The translations under genes were made by a program, and so were the position numbers. 64,000 nt of DNA from Vibrio kanaloae (GTDB taxonomy: Bacteria; Pseudomonadota; Gammaproteobacteria; Enterobacterales; Vibrionaceae), in contig NZ_AP025497.1 of the NCBI RefSeq assembly GCF_024347535.1, positions 1,798,001 to 1,862,000 of the forward strand, written 5' to 3'. This document shows positions 1 through 9,464 of the stretch, piece by piece. Each line of letters opens with the position of its first letter. Positions within the stretch are counted from its first letter, which is position 1. The notes below the pieces were generated by a model. The model made no database searches. It worked only from the letters and a program-made list of their open reading frames with translations, and was not told the origin of the DNA.

Positions 1-2872
1 TGCTTTGATCGAGTGTGTTTACGACACCGTCATAAGTGAACTGAGTGATGGTCGCACCATCTGCACTTTGATCAGGCATTACATCAATGGTGTTGGTCGT
101 TACAGTGCCAGCAGCCAAATCTGCGACGGTTGGCTCGATGATATCTAACGTGCCGTCTTGCATGATTTGAACGTCATCACCAATAGTTACATTAAGCTGC
201 GATACCAATGAGTCATCGCCATCGCTGTCTACCGCATAAACAGGAAGTTCAAAGCTTAGATCGTTTTTATCTAGGCCATCCACATGGTCTAGCGCTTCAA
301 GTAAGGTAAAAGTGTATTCACCTAATGTAGTAGCAGAGAAACTAATGGTGAACACTGGGATTTCAGAGCCAGAACCGTTGGTAATAAAACCGATGTAAGT
401 GCCTGGGTTAGCAGAGTCTTCTTTTATCTCGACCGCAAACCCATTCGATTCCAGTGTCCCACCGACATTGAATTCAGTTGGTTCAATACGAAATTTAGCA
501 ACATCGTCACTACCAGCAGTAAAGGTAATCGTATCGGTTTGGCTCACCGCACTTCCGCTTGGAGAAGATCCATCAGCAAGATTTGTTTCTGAGAGAGTAA
601 CAGGCGGGATCAAATCAATGATTGGATCTTGGCCGTCAGTGATACTTAGCTCAAGCGTTGAAGTGTCAGTGTCGCCATCACCATCTTCAGCTAAAAATGA
701 GAACTGTTTTACAATGGTTTCACTGTTTGTGTGGTCAATATCGCGCGCAACTTCAAAACTAAAATCGCCATTTAGTGAGATGGTTACGACACCCTCAGTA
801 AAACTGAATGTTTGAGCAGCATCTGGCAGCAAGCTCTGATCTAGTGAGTAATCAACACCATCATAGTTAAAAGATTGAATTGTTGAGCCATCAGCGCCTT
901 CAAAATTAAATAGGTTGTACGAAACAACCGTATCACCAGTCAACGTTGGTTCATCGACAGAGACAACATTATCCACTAATTCAACAACATCATCTTTTAC
1001 ATTAACGAGAATTTCTGCGGCTTCTGGTGTACTCGAACCGCCAGATAGTGCAGAACGATCCCCATCCGCATCTACCGCATAAATTGGCAGTGCAAAAGTT
1101 AATAACGCATCTTCAGCGCCTTGATGAGACAGTTCTTCATAGAGGTTAAATTCATAGTTACTCAATGATGGGCTATCAATTTTTACGTCAAAGACCGTAA
1201 TTCTTGTGCCGTTTACCTCAACATAGCCTTCATAAGTACGTACGCCATTAGTTTCATCAACCAATTCGAGTAACACAACCTCACCGTTAGATATCAGTGT
1301 GCCACTAGTATTAAACTCTGCAGGTTCAAGTTCATGATGATCGATAATGTCACTATCAAAAGTCTTTGAGGTAACACTGCCACTGCCTGATACTGTCGCT
1401 GTTCCCTCCTGAGAACCGCCAACAATACCAGCTTCATCAACATCGATACTGTCGACATTGGTAATAACTGGTTTAGCACCATCTGAAATAGCGAGGTTGA
1501 TGGTATTGGTTACCACATCTTGGTCAAAATCAGTAACCGTGATTGGCAAAGAGAAAGACAGCGAATCAGTACCAACTTGCTCTATCGGTCTCAATTGCTC
1601 AAATCGATAGGTACCGTCAGTATCTAAGCTAACGGTTAAAATAACGTCACTGCTACCTTGAATTGACAGCGTGATGGTACTGCCATCAGCAGACAACGAT
1701 GCAACGGTCGCCTGATTATCGCTGAGCCACCCATCAAACTGGTCCAGTGCACTTGAATCAAATACGACTGATTGAAGATTATCACTGCCAATATTGGAGA
1801 ATGTCCCTTCGATTGGAGCATTGCTTGTTTCTACGTTATTGATATTGACACTTTCAGCAGACGGATCGACCCCATCAACCACGGCAACTTGCGCATTGAT
1901 TGGTGTTGCTAATGGGTTTCCGGCGGTGTCTTCACCTTGAATATCAAAAGTGATGTTAATTTGATCGCCTGTATAGGAAACCTGACCACCGCCAATAGAA
2001 GGTACATGGTCAATTGGCTGAGAAATCGTTGTGGTCAATGAAAGCTCAGCGTTGTTTCCAACACTAACAACATCGATGTCGATGCGTAATACTTCATCGG
2101 TGCCTTGAACACCTATGATAGAGTTCGTCGCCGCATCATAAGTAAACGTAACGGGTTGACCACTTGAGGTAATATCACTGTTTAGCTCTGTGAGTAGCGA
2201 AGCGAGAGACAGTGCTTCTGGAACAAAAGAATCAGGGGAGAGCGCTAAACTACCAGCAATAATCGTTTCGGTAGTTGTAATAGATTGGGGATAGGTATTA
2301 CCAGAAATGGAGCCTTCAGTGAGCACTTCACTGATTGATTGACCGCCCGATGAACGGGTTATTGTTCTGAACTCTTCTCGGTCTTCATCAACCGTTTGTT
2401 CTGCTAGACCTGCTGTCTCAAAAAATGTCGACGGATGAGTTTCTGTGTAGTTATAGTCAATCGTCACAAAGCCAGCGTTTGCAGAACCTAATCCGCCACC
2501 CGCAGCCGTTGCTTCTAAGATTTGGGTCGGATCGGCGCCACCTAAAATCGCTTCTTGGATTGCAGCAAATTCATCATCATCAAAATCTCCTGCATCGGCT
2601 TGCTGTAAGTCAAAATTAACTTCTCCAGCGATCGGAGCATCAGCCCACGCTAAGTCTTGATCAACACAACCAACACAATTACTTGCCACTTCAGTGACAC
2701 CGTTTGAGGTACCTAATAAAAGCTCTGCTTGGTTTGCAGTGATAACAATCTCGTTTTCACGAATAATATCGCCAACTGAAATTTTTCGTGCGCTTCCGTC
2801 AGACTTAACCGCAATGACTTCTCCACTCACTGCCTCTACAACTGCAGCTTGGCGCGAAACTTCAATACCCAT
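1..2872 (-). CDS. LapA-like giant RTX/T1SS adhesin, N-terminal part (runs off left edge)
   Basis: An open frame of 957 codons runs from the ATG at 2872 to the left edge with no stop; a GGGGG ribosome-binding sequence lies just upstream. The first ~130 residues look like the LapA-type N-terminal retention module, which holds the adhesin in the outer-membrane TolC-type pore. It contains a TAAG motif at residues 122-125, the type of site cut by the periplasmic protease LapG. The rest is a series of acidic, Ca-binding-like repeats of ~130-150 residues ending in phrases such as PVYAVDSDGDD and PIYAVDADGDR, characteristic of T1SS-143 repeats in type I-secreted Vibrio adhesins. The C-terminal RTX and secretion signal must lie outside the window. 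Its role is inferred as surface attachment and biofilm. A CVGC cysteine pair (residues 66-69) is unusual for this class. No lapD, lapG or T1SS genes are visible here. Confidence 0.88.
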   Translation of the reverse strand, partial: MGIEVSRQAAVVEAVSGEVIAVKSDGSARKISVGDIIRENEIVITANQAELLLGTSNGVTEVASNCVGCVDQDLAWADAPIAGEVNFDLQQADAGDFDDDEFAAIQEAILGGADPTQILEATAAGGGLGSANAGFVTIDYNYTETHPSTFFETAGLAEQTVDEDREEFRTITRSSGGQSISEVLTEGSISGNTYPQSITTTETIIAGSLALSPDSFVPEALSLASLLTELNSDITSSGQPVTFTYDAATNSIIGVQGTDEVLRIDIDVVSVGNNAELSLTTTISQPIDHVPSIGGGQVSYTGDQINITFDIQGEDTAGNPLATPINAQVAVVDGVDPSAESVNINNVETSNAPIEGTFSNIGSDNLQSVVFDSSALDQFDGWLSDNQATVASLSADGSTITLSIQGSSDVILTVSLDTDGTYRFEQLRPIEQVGTDSLSFSLPITVTDFDQDVVTNTINLAISDGAKPVITNVDSIDVDEAGIVGGSQEGTATVSGSGSVTSKTFDSDIIDHHELEPAEFNTSGTLISNGEVVLLELVDETNGVRTYEGYVEVNGTRITVFDVKIDSPSLSNYEFNLYEELSHQGAEDALLTFALPIYAVDADGDRSALSGGSSTPEAAEILVNVKDDVVELVDNVVSVDEPTLTGDTVVSYNLFNFEGADGSTIQSFNYDGVDYSLDQSLLPDAAQTFSFTEGVVTISLNGDFSFEVARDIDHTNSETIVKQFSFLAEDGDGDTDTSTLELSITDGQDPIIDLIPPVTLSETNLADGSSPSGSAVSQTDTITFTAGSDDVAKFRIEPTEFNVGGTLESNGFAVEIKEDSANPGTYIGFITNGSGSEIPVFTISFSATTLGEYTFTLLEALDHVDGLDKNDLSFELPVYAVDSDGDDSLVSQLNVTIGDDVQIMQDGTLDIIEPTVADLAAGTVTTNTIDVMPDQSADGATITQFTYDGVVNTLDQS
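2498..2509 (-). other. Putative LapG-type cleavage site (TAAG) in the adhesin
   Basis: Codons 122-125 of the adhesin read Thr-Ala-Ala-Gly, followed by a Gly-rich stretch (GGLGSANAG). In Pseudomonas LapA the periplasmic cysteine protease LapG cuts between the two alanines of a TAAG motif at about residue 108, so position and sequence both fit. Cleavage itself is inference. Confidence 0.6.
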
Positions 2873-3462
2873 ATATCCCCCGAGGTCACAAAATGCTGTA
2901 TTGCCCAACATCGTGAAAATGATAGTAATAACGGTTTCAGGCTTAAATTATATTCAGAATTTATTCTCTGCATTAACAATCAATTACGTAGAATGATGTA
3001 TGTGATGCGTTAGTTCCGTTTCGCCTGTTTTCTTTATAGTTTACTTAACCTTAAGCCTAGTCTTCCTTATCCGAAATGTCATGTCTGTGCGAAGTGACTT
3101 CTTTTCACAAATCTAGGCATTCACTTTAGTTTGTTCATGGACTAAGCAAAAGTTTATAGGGTGTTGATTAGTATGCAATAAAATGCACAGCTTAATTACA
3201 CCTCAAATTTTTATAACTATATACAGTAATCAGATTGATAAATCATTACCAAATATGGGGTATTAACTCGGGTGAGCTATACGCTCATAACAAAGAAAAA
3301 GTAAGTCTCAAATTTGAGACAACATGCAGAACAAAGTCGATATAATTGCAATCAAAGTTAGTAAAACAAGCTGCATATACCGTAATTATTGGGGTATTAA
3401 ATCTCGCTGTAAAAAACGAACTCACTTCTAAAGGTTCGCGACTTTGCCTCCATACACAAACT
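2873..3462. other. Intergenic region upstream of the adhesin
   Basis: About 590 AT-rich bases between the adhesin start and the speB terminator. It must contain the adhesin promoter, but I could not single out a convincing -35/-10 pair. The only open frame (3285-3476, minus) has no ribosome-binding site or family resemblance and is left out. Confidence 0.5.
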
Positions 3463-3493
3463 AAAAAGCCCACCAAGTTAAACCTGGTGAGCT
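3463..3493 (-). terminator. Terminator of speAB
   Basis: On the minus strand GCTCACCA and TGGTGGGC pair around a short loop and are followed by a TTTTT run. It lies 40 bases past the speB stop. Confidence 0.75.
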
Positions 3494-3534
3494 TGTGAAT
3501 CAGTATGCAGTGTTATGTGCTTTGCTATAAAAGA

Positions 3535-4464
3535 TTATGACTTAGCCAGGCGATTCGCCGTCCAAACATAAAGCAATTCAAGAGCAATCGTAGCGCCAGC
3601 CAATGCCGTAATCTCGCTTTGGTCATACGCTGGAGAAACTTCTACAACGTCCATACCAACCATGTTGATTCCTTGTAGACCACGGATAATTTTCAGAACT
3701 TTGTCTGAATTCAAACCACCGCATACCGGAGTACCTGTCCCCGGAGCAAAAGCAGGATCGAGACAATCGATATCAAACGTTAGGTAAACTGGCTTATCAC
3801 CAACAATGTCTTTCACTTGAGCAATGATCTCGTCCACGTTCATGTCGTTCGCTTGCATCGCGTTAATAACGTTAAAGCCGTGGCCTTCCTGCTTGTACTC
3901 TGTACGAATACCAATTTGCACTGAATGTTCAGGCGAAATTAAACCTTCATTTGGCGCATGGTAGAACATAGTACCGTGATCGTAACGACTGCCCTGACTG
4001 TAAGTGTCAGTGTGCGCGTCGAAGTGAATCAGAGCCATCTCACCGTACTTCTTGCCGTATGCTCTAAGCAAAGGCAGTGTAATGAAGTGATCGCCACCTA
4101 AACCTAACAGCGTTTTACCACTGTTTAGAATCGCATCAGCAGCCGCTTCTAAACGCTGAGTTAAATCTTCAGCATCACCGCAATCAAACACAAGATCGCC
4201 AGCATCAATCACTGAGGTATATTCAAATACATTGAAGTCCCAAGGAAACTTTTTGCCTTCCCACGCCAAGTTTACAGACGCACGACGAATCGCATCCGGT
4301 CCCATACGAGCACCCGGACGACCAGACGTCGCCATATCTAACGGCGCGCCCAACACAACCACATCAGCGTCGTTGTCGATTGGGTTTTGAACTAATGGAC
4401 GACGCATGAACGTCATCGCATTGGAGTACAACGAGTAATCTGGTTTGGTAAATAGATCTTTCAT
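3535..4464 (-). CDS. speB: Agmatinase
   Basis: Hydrolyses agmatine to putrescine and urea, the second step of the arginine decarboxylase route to polyamines, in the cytoplasm. The 309 residues form one ureohydrolase (arginase-fold) domain. The binuclear manganese ligands are all visible: H126 in GGDH, D149, H151 and D153 in DAHTD, and D231 and D233 in DIDCLDP. Its length matches the E. coli enzyme (306). The ATG overlaps the last base of the speA stop codon, with GAGG ten bases upstream inside the end of speA, so the two genes are translationally coupled. A terminator follows directly. The window holds a second ureohydrolase, HutG; SpeB is separated from it by its linkage to speA and by the agmatinase-type [12 protein letters not shown] motif. 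Confidence 0.95.
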   Translation of the reverse strand: MKDLFTKPDYSLYSNAMTFMRRPLVQNPIDNDADVVVLGAPLDMATSGRPGARMGPDAIRRASVNLAWEGKKFPWDFNVFEYTSVIDAGDLVFDCGDAEDLTQRLEAAADAILNSGKTLLGLGGDHFITLPLLRAYGKKYGEMALIHFDAHTDTYSQGSRYDHGTMFYHAPNEGLISPEHSVQIGIRTEYKQEGHGFNVINAMQANDMNVDEIIAQVKDIVGDKPVYLTFDIDCLDPAFAPGTGTPVCGGLNSDKVLKIIRGLQGINMVGMDVVEVSPAYDQSEITALAGATIALELLYVWTANRLAKS

Positions 4465-6386
4465 TAAGAATCCTCAAGATAGGTGTAACCCATCAAGCCT
4501 TGCTCTAACTCTTCAAGTACGCTTTGCTGCTCTTGCTCTGGTACTTTTGCCGTTACCAATTCTTTGTAGTTCTGACGAATTAGGTCCATATCAATGTGAA
4601 CATAACGCATCATGTCTTCAACCGTGTCGCCTTCGTTGATGTAGTCGATGTTTGCTTCGCCGCTCTCATCGACATTCACCACGACACTGTGCGTATCACC
4701 AAATAGGTTATGCATATCACCCAAGATCTCTTGGTACGCCCCTACCAGGAAGAAGCCCATTAGATATGGTTCATCTGGGTTCCACGCAGGTACTGGCAAT
4801 GTTGTTTCGATACCTTGGCCATCAACATACTGGTCAATCGTACCGTCAGAATCACATGTGATATCCAGTACTACCGCGCGTCGCTCGTCCGCATTATCCA
4901 AACCGCTCAGTGGCAACACAGGGAACACCTGCTCGATACCCCACGCGTCTGGCAGCGATTGGAACAACGAGAAGTTCACGAAGAACTTATCAGCCAAACG
5001 CTCGCTCAACTCATCCAAGATTGGACGGTGGTAGCGGTTCTTAGTACTCATTCGAGAGCTAAGTTCGTAGTTAATACGCAAAGACATCTGTTCTGCCCAA
5101 GCACGATGCTGAAGGTTCAGCATGCCTGTCGCAAATTGGTTGTGTGCTTCTGCGATATCACTTTGCGTGTCGTTGTAGATCTCAATTAGCGCGCGGTCAT
5201 CATTACCTGCATCTAACTCCAAGAAGTTCTTCCACATGTTGTTTAGCAACAGTGGTGCGTCTGCGTCTGGCGCCGCCATGTCTTCTGGCGAGTAGCTTTC
5301 GGTACCAATCACGTTAGTCACTAGTACTGCATGGTGCGCAGTCAGTGAACGACCAGATTCCGAAATAATCACAGGCTGTGGTTGATTGTAGAGTTTACAA
5401 ATATCCCCTACTGTCATCACGATGTTGCGAGCGTACTCAAGCAAGCCGTAGTTCATTGAGTTTGAAGATTGACTGCGTGTGCCGTCGTAATCGACCGCCA
5501 AACCACCACCCACATCTAGGTACTTCAGTTGAGCACCTATATCACGCAGTTCACAGTAAAAACGAGCCGCTTCACTCACACCATTTCGCACATCACGAAT
5601 ATTCGCCATTTGCGAGCCAAGGTGGAAATGCACTAGCTCTAAAACATCCAGTTGATCTTCTGCTTTCAAGCGTTCGATAACGGTAAGCACTTGTGATGCA
5701 GACAAGCCAAACTTCGACTTCTCACCACCACTTGCTTGCCATTTACCCGCGCCTTGAGAAGCAAGACGAATGCGTAAACCTAAACGAGGTTTCACGCCAA
5801 GCGCTTTTGCTTCAGAAAGGACAAGATCAAGCTCTGACAACTTCTCTAAAACGATGAATACTTTGTGGCCTAGTTTTTCGCCAATAAGCGCAAGACGGAT
5901 GTATTCTCTGTCTTTATAACCATTACAAACGATCACTGAGCTCGCTTTTTGAGCCAGCGCCAATACCGCTAATAGTTCAGGTTTGCTGCCCGCCTCTAGA
6001 CCTAATTGCTTCTGCTCTAATTGAGCTTGGCTTGCTAAGATCTCGTCAACCACTTCTTTTTGTTGGTTAACTTTAATCGGGTAAACAAGTAGGTAACGGT
6101 TATCGTACTGATATTCGTCGATCGCTTGGTTGAATGCGTTACAGATATTGTGCACACGTTGATGCACTATTTGAGGAAAACGCACAAGAGCAGGCAAACC
6201 AATATTTCGCTGCTCTAACTGTTTTACGATCTGACTTAGCGGAACTTGATGATCGGTTTCGCTCGGTGAGACATACACCTCACCGTTATCATCAATTCCA
6301 TAAAAACCTTGGCTCCAGTGCTTTACATTATACTCAGCACGGATGCGTTCCAAATTAACCGAATTTTCCAATTCTAGAGACCTCAC
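4464..6386 (-). CDS. speA: Biosynthetic arginine decarboxylase
   Basis: PLP-dependent decarboxylation of arginine to agmatine, which SpeB next door converts to putrescine. Fold III (alanine-racemase-like) decarboxylase with the PLP lysine in [10 protein letters not shown], a glycine-rich phosphate site in [12 protein letters not shown], and the C-terminal catalytic CDSDG motif. About 640 residues, slightly shorter than the E. coli enzyme (658). No ATG is available at the N-terminus. Two candidates fit family length: GTG at 6386 (640 residues) and TTG at 6371 (635 residues); the TTG has a GAGG nine bases upstream, whereas the GTG has no obvious Shine-Dalgarno sequence. The frame stays open to a TTG at 6443, but that extension (Cys/Trp-rich) does not look like coding sequence. 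Operon with speB. Confidence 0.93.
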   Translation of the reverse strand: MRSLELENSVNLERIRAEYNVKHWSQGFYGIDDNGEVYVSPSETDHQVPLSQIVKQLEQRNIGLPALVRFPQIVHQRVHNICNAFNQAIDEYQYDNRYLLVYPIKVNQQKEVVDEILASQAQLEQKQLGLEAGSKPELLAVLALAQKASSVIVCNGYKDREYIRLALIGEKLGHKVFIVLEKLSELDLVLSEAKALGVKPRLGLRIRLASQGAGKWQASGGEKSKFGLSASQVLTVIERLKAEDQLDVLELVHFHLGSQMANIRDVRNGVSEAARFYCELRDIGAQLKYLDVGGGLAVDYDGTRSQSSNSMNYGLLEYARNIVMTVGDICKLYNQPQPVIISESGRSLTAHHAVLVTNVIGTESYSPEDMAAPDADAPLLLNNMWKNFLELDAGNDDRALIEIYNDTQSDIAEAHNQFATGMLNLQHRAWAEQMSLRINYELSSRMSTKNRYHRPILDELSERLADKFFVNFSLFQSLPDAWGIEQVFPVLPLSGLDNADERRAVVLDITCDSDGTIDQYVDGQGIETTLPVPAWNPDEPYLMGFFLVGAYQEILGDMHNLFGDTHSVVVNVDESGEANIDYINEGDTVEDMMRYVHIDMDLIRQNYKELVTAKVPEQEQQSVLEELEQGLMGYTYLEDS

Positions 6387-6890
6387 ACTATAGGGCCATC
6401 GACAGAATATACCTCTTTGGAATAGCGAGGTATAACCCAACAAAAAACGTTCAAAAACGATTTGTTGGCTGCATTAACCGATATTATTAAGAGCGAGTCC
6501 AACCATTGATATTTGTGGTGACGATTATGTTTTTTTATCGACAGATCGACTTAAAGTGACAGGTAAGGAATTACAAGGTTTTAGGGTAAAAAACAGGCTG
6601 AAGCGCATTAAATATAAAGCAATTTCTCACATTAAATTAGGGAGAAAAATGTGCAGGAACCATAAGATTTTTAGTAAATTGAGTGAGGTTAAGTCAGAAT
6701 TGTGACAAATATAAGCACTTCATAATCTGAACTCTCGTTATCACCAACACAGCTTGTATCCCGCGATTCGATGCCGATAAACACTTCATTCTTCCTACTA
6801 GAACTCGCTCACTTCAATGTTGTGACCGCTCAATTTTTGAACTTTTCTCGCGCATATCTTGTATTCGATTCGATCTTCTTGTAATTTTAA
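6387..6890. other. Divergent intergenic region speA / aldehyde dehydrogenase
   Basis: About 500 AT-rich bases holding the promoter of speA (leftward) and of the aldehyde dehydrogenase operon (rightward). Apart from the operator at 6891-6910, I see no clear hairpin or small gene. Open frames here lack ribosome-binding sites. Confidence 0.5.
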
Positions 6891-6910
6891 CTGACCAACC
6901 AATCGGTCAG
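6891..6910. promoter_or_regulatory. Palindromic operator, probably for the adjacent TetR regulator
   Basis: CTGACC and GGTCAG form a perfect 6-bp dyad separated by 8 bases, ending 21 bases before the ATG at 6932. TGACC-N-GGTCA dyads are typical TetR-family operators, and the second gene of the operon encodes a TetR protein, so autoregulation is the natural inference. Confidence 0.55.
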
Positions 6911-6931
6911 CCTTCGAATTTAGGGGATACT

Positions 6932-8368
6932 ATGAGCCATAATCTAGACCTTGAACCAAACACGTCGAGCACCAACGACATGGATCAAATGTTCAACCGA
7001 CAAAAAGATCACTACCGCAATAACGTTAATCCTACGCTTGAGCAGAGAAGAGAAAACCTCTCAGTATTAAAAGCGTTGTTAATGCGCTATCAAGAGCAAT
7101 TGATTGAGGCAGTATCTGAAGATTATGGCCATCGAGCAAAGCACGACAGCTTGATTGCTGATATCACCCCTTCTCTTCACCAGATCAATTACAGCGTGAA
7201 GAACCTTAAGAAGTGGTTGAAGCCATCACGCCGCAAAGCTGGTTTGATGCTAACGCCAGCAAAGATCACGGTTCATTATCAGCCAGTGGGCGTTGTGGGT
7301 ATCATTGTTCCTTGGAACTTCCCAGTCATGCTCTCTTTAGGCCCTCTGATCACAGCGTTAGCAGCCGGCAACACATCGATGCTCAAGATGTCGGAGTTTA
7401 CTCCAGCAACCAACCGAGTTTTAAAAGCGATGTTGGCCGAAGGCTTTAGTGAAGATCAGGTTGCGATTATCGAAGGCGAAGCTGACGTTTCCGCTAAATT
7501 TAGCCAACTGCCGTTTGACCATCTCCTTTTCACAGGCTCAACCGCTGTGGGTAAACACGTTATGAGAGCAGCGGCTAACAACTTAACACCAGTTACCCTG
7601 GAGTTAGGCGGCAAATCTCCAACCATCATTGCCCCTGATTTTGATGTAGCTGACGCTGTTGAACGTATCCTGTTTGCAAAAAGCTTAAACGCTGGCCAGA
7701 TATGTGTAGCGCCTGATTACATCTTATTGCCGCGAGAAAAATCGGACGAGTTCATCACAGCCTATAAGCGTTATTTCAAGAAGCTTTATAAAGCCGGTAT
7801 TGAGAGCAAAGACTTAACCTCAGTGATCAACATGCGCCAATACAATCGCTTGAAAGGTGTCATTGAAGACGCACAAGCCAAAGGCGCGGTTATTCACACG
7901 GTAACCGAACAAGCACAAGACGATGTAAACCACAGAATGACGCCGCACCTTCTCACCGAAGTGAACGATAAGATGCTCGCTATGCAAGAAGAGCTGTTTG
8001 GTCCTGTTTTGCCTATCGTTCCTTATGATTCCATCGAAGAAGCAATCAACTACATCACAGAGAGAGAACGCCCACTGGCTCTGTACCTAATGAGCCATAA
8101 TAAAGAAACCCAAGACAAGTTTTTATCAGACACGCACTCTGGCGGCGTGTGTATTAATGATTCTTTGGTGCATGTGGCTGCAGAAGACGCGCCGTTCGGT
8201 GGTATCGGCCCTTCAGGCATGGGACACTATCACGGCATTGAAGGCTTCAAGACGTTTAGCCATGCCAAAACCGTTCTAAGTAGAGGAAAAATCAACTTCA
8301 CCAAGTTAATGCATCCTCCTTACAACAACCCAATCAAGAAACTGATGTTCAAAGTACTCAATAGATGA
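6932..8368 (+). CDS. Coniferyl-aldehyde-dehydrogenase-like aldehyde dehydrogenase
   Basis: NAD(P)-dependent oxidation of an aldehyde to a carboxylic acid; the sequence resembles the coniferyl aldehyde dehydrogenase (CalB) branch of class 3 ALDHs, which often act on aromatic or long-chain aldehydes. The 478 residues carry N129 in PWNF, E224 in LELGG, the catalytic Cys C258 in AGQICVAPDY and the cofactor loop FTGSTAVGK (200-208). It starts at an ATG behind a GGGGA site. The stop overlaps the start of the TetR gene (ATGA), showing a two-gene operon. A TetR-type palindrome sits just upstream, so induction by its aldehyde substrate or a lipid/aromatic effector is plausible. The physiological substrate cannot be read from the sequence. 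Confidence 0.9.
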   Translation: MSHNLDLEPNTSSTNDMDQMFNRQKDHYRNNVNPTLEQRRENLSVLKALLMRYQEQLIEAVSEDYGHRAKHDSLIADITPSLHQINYSVKNLKKWLKPSRRKAGLMLTPAKITVHYQPVGVVGIIVPWNFPVMLSLGPLITALAAGNTSMLKMSEFTPATNRVLKAMLAEGFSEDQVAIIEGEADVSAKFSQLPFDHLLFTGSTAVGKHVMRAAANNLTPVTLELGGKSPTIIAPDFDVADAVERILFAKSLNAGQICVAPDYILLPREKSDEFITAYKRYFKKLYKAGIESKDLTSVINMRQYNRLKGVIEDAQAKGAVIHTVTEQAQDDVNHRMTPHLLTEVNDKMLAMQEELFGPVLPIVPYDSIEEAINYITERERPLALYLMSHNKETQDKFLSDTHSGGVCINDSLVHVAAEDAPFGGIGPSGMGHYHGIEGFKTFSHAKTVLSRGKINFTKLMHPPYNNPIKKLMFKVLNR

Positions 8369-8943
8369 TCACCAAAAGACAAAAAATCCTAGATGCTGCG
8401 CTCCTGCTCTTCTCTCAACAAGGGCTAGAGGGCACATCTACCGGACAAATAGCGAAAACAGCCGGCGTGGCAAAAGCGACGTTGTTCCACCACTTCGAAA
8501 ACAAATCTCTATTGATTGATGAACTGTTTCGCGAGCTGAAGCTAGAGCTATTCTCGACCCTTCAACCGCACACTGATGTGGTAGTAGAAGATCGCTACCA
8601 AGCCTTTAAGTTCATGTGGTTCACAGGGATTGAGTGGGCATTAGAGAATCCAGTTGCGATGAAGTTCTTCACCAATGTTCATTTCGACCCAACGACTCAA
8701 ACTCGAGAAGTGATTGTTTCACAGATGTTCGCATCGTTAGACGAGATCATTTTGAAAGGGCAAGAGGATGGTGAATTAATGGTGTTAGACATTAACCTTG
8801 TGAGGCACTTCATCCATAGCCACTTTCTGATTTGTGCAAACTGGCTGATTGAACAAAGCAAGTCTCCACCAGAGCAAACATCGAAGTACATCAACGATAG
8901 CTTTGATATGTGTTGGCGCGCCGTTGGTGGGCAAACCAAGTAG
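8365..8943 (+). CDS. TetR/AcrR family transcriptional regulator
   Basis: One-component repressor of 192 residues. Residues ~5-50 form the TetR helix-turn-helix (ILDAALLLFSQQGLEGTS, then IAKTAGVAKATLFHHFENK); the rest is the all-helical ligand-binding and dimerisation domain, which is too divergent to name an effector. Its ATG overlaps the stop of the aldehyde dehydrogenase by four bases. It probably represses its own operon through the dyad at 6891-6910 and is relieved by an aldehyde or related compound (inference). A terminator follows ~90 bases downstream. Confidence 0.9.
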   Translation: MITKRQKILDAALLLFSQQGLEGTSTGQIAKTAGVAKATLFHHFENKSLLIDELFRELKLELFSTLQPHTDVVVEDRYQAFKFMWFTGIEWALENPVAMKFFTNVHFDPTTQTREVIVSQMFASLDEIILKGQEDGELMVLDINLVRHFIHSHFLICANWLIEQSKSPPEQTSKYINDSFDMCWRAVGGQTK

Positions 8944-9426
8944 CTTTAGCTTTAAGTCCAAGGCTCTAAACTCTAAGTTCTAAGCCCAAAGATATAAGTT
9001 CTAGACTCAACTTATTTCCAATAATGATCACTAAAGCGCCACACAGGCGCTTTAATTATTTGAACACAATTTAATCACCTCAACATATTGACTCAGAGTA
9101 CTTTCTTTCAGTACCATCCCACCATCATTTCAAAAGAGAATAACGCCATAATGAAGTACTAACATCCTGACATCCGATTTATTTTTATAAAAATCATTTG
9201 GACACTCGGGGTTAGTGGGCGTTACTTCGTCATCTATTTTCGCGACAAATCAAGCTCTTAAAGATCCGTTTTTTGACAAACACACATCTTTAAGATCAGT
9301 ACCTCAAAGACAGAAATCAGATCAACACCCTATTTCCTATCTTTGATTGGCATACTACCTAAGTAACGTCTTTGGCGATCTATACATAGAATTCTGTGTA
9401 GGGTTCTGTATAGAAAAAGCGCCTCA
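8944..9426. other. Intergenic region between tetR and the ABC-F gene
   Basis: Starts with ~60 bases of low-complexity, degenerate CTAAG/TTCTAAG-like sequence, then the terminator at 9033-9056, then ~370 AT-rich bases that must hold the ABC-F promoter. No gene is seen. Confidence 0.5.
9033..9056 (+). terminator. Terminator of the aldehyde dehydrogenase-tetR operon
   Basis: AAAGCGCC and GGCGCTTT pair around a 5-base loop (ACACA). The downstream T-run is short (TTTAATTATT). Confidence 0.6.
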
Positions 9427-9455
9427 CCCCTTTTACTCGTTTACACGTAAAGGGA
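9427..9455 (+). promoter_or_regulatory. Leader hairpin covering the ABC-F ribosome-binding site
   Basis: CCCTTTTAC and GTAAAGGG pair (one bulged T), so the GGG of the GGGAGG Shine-Dalgarno sequence lies in the 3' arm. Some antibiotic-resistance ABC-F genes are controlled by ribosome-mediated attenuation in the leader; whether that applies here is speculation. Confidence 0.35.
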
Positions 9456-9464
9456 GGTATTTCT

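Noticed and set aside
3285..3476. 63-residue minus-strand frame upstream of the adhesin
   Set aside because: No site, no conserved pattern, and it overlaps the speB terminator.
3535..4464. Calling the speB gene an arginase or a second hutG
   Set aside because: The motif set and operon with speA fit agmatinase; HutG has its own distinct [12 protein letters not shown] motif.
4445..6358. Several plus-strand open frames across speA (for example 4648-5034)
   Set aside because: They lie opposite a strongly conserved gene, have no ribosome-binding sites and no family resemblance.
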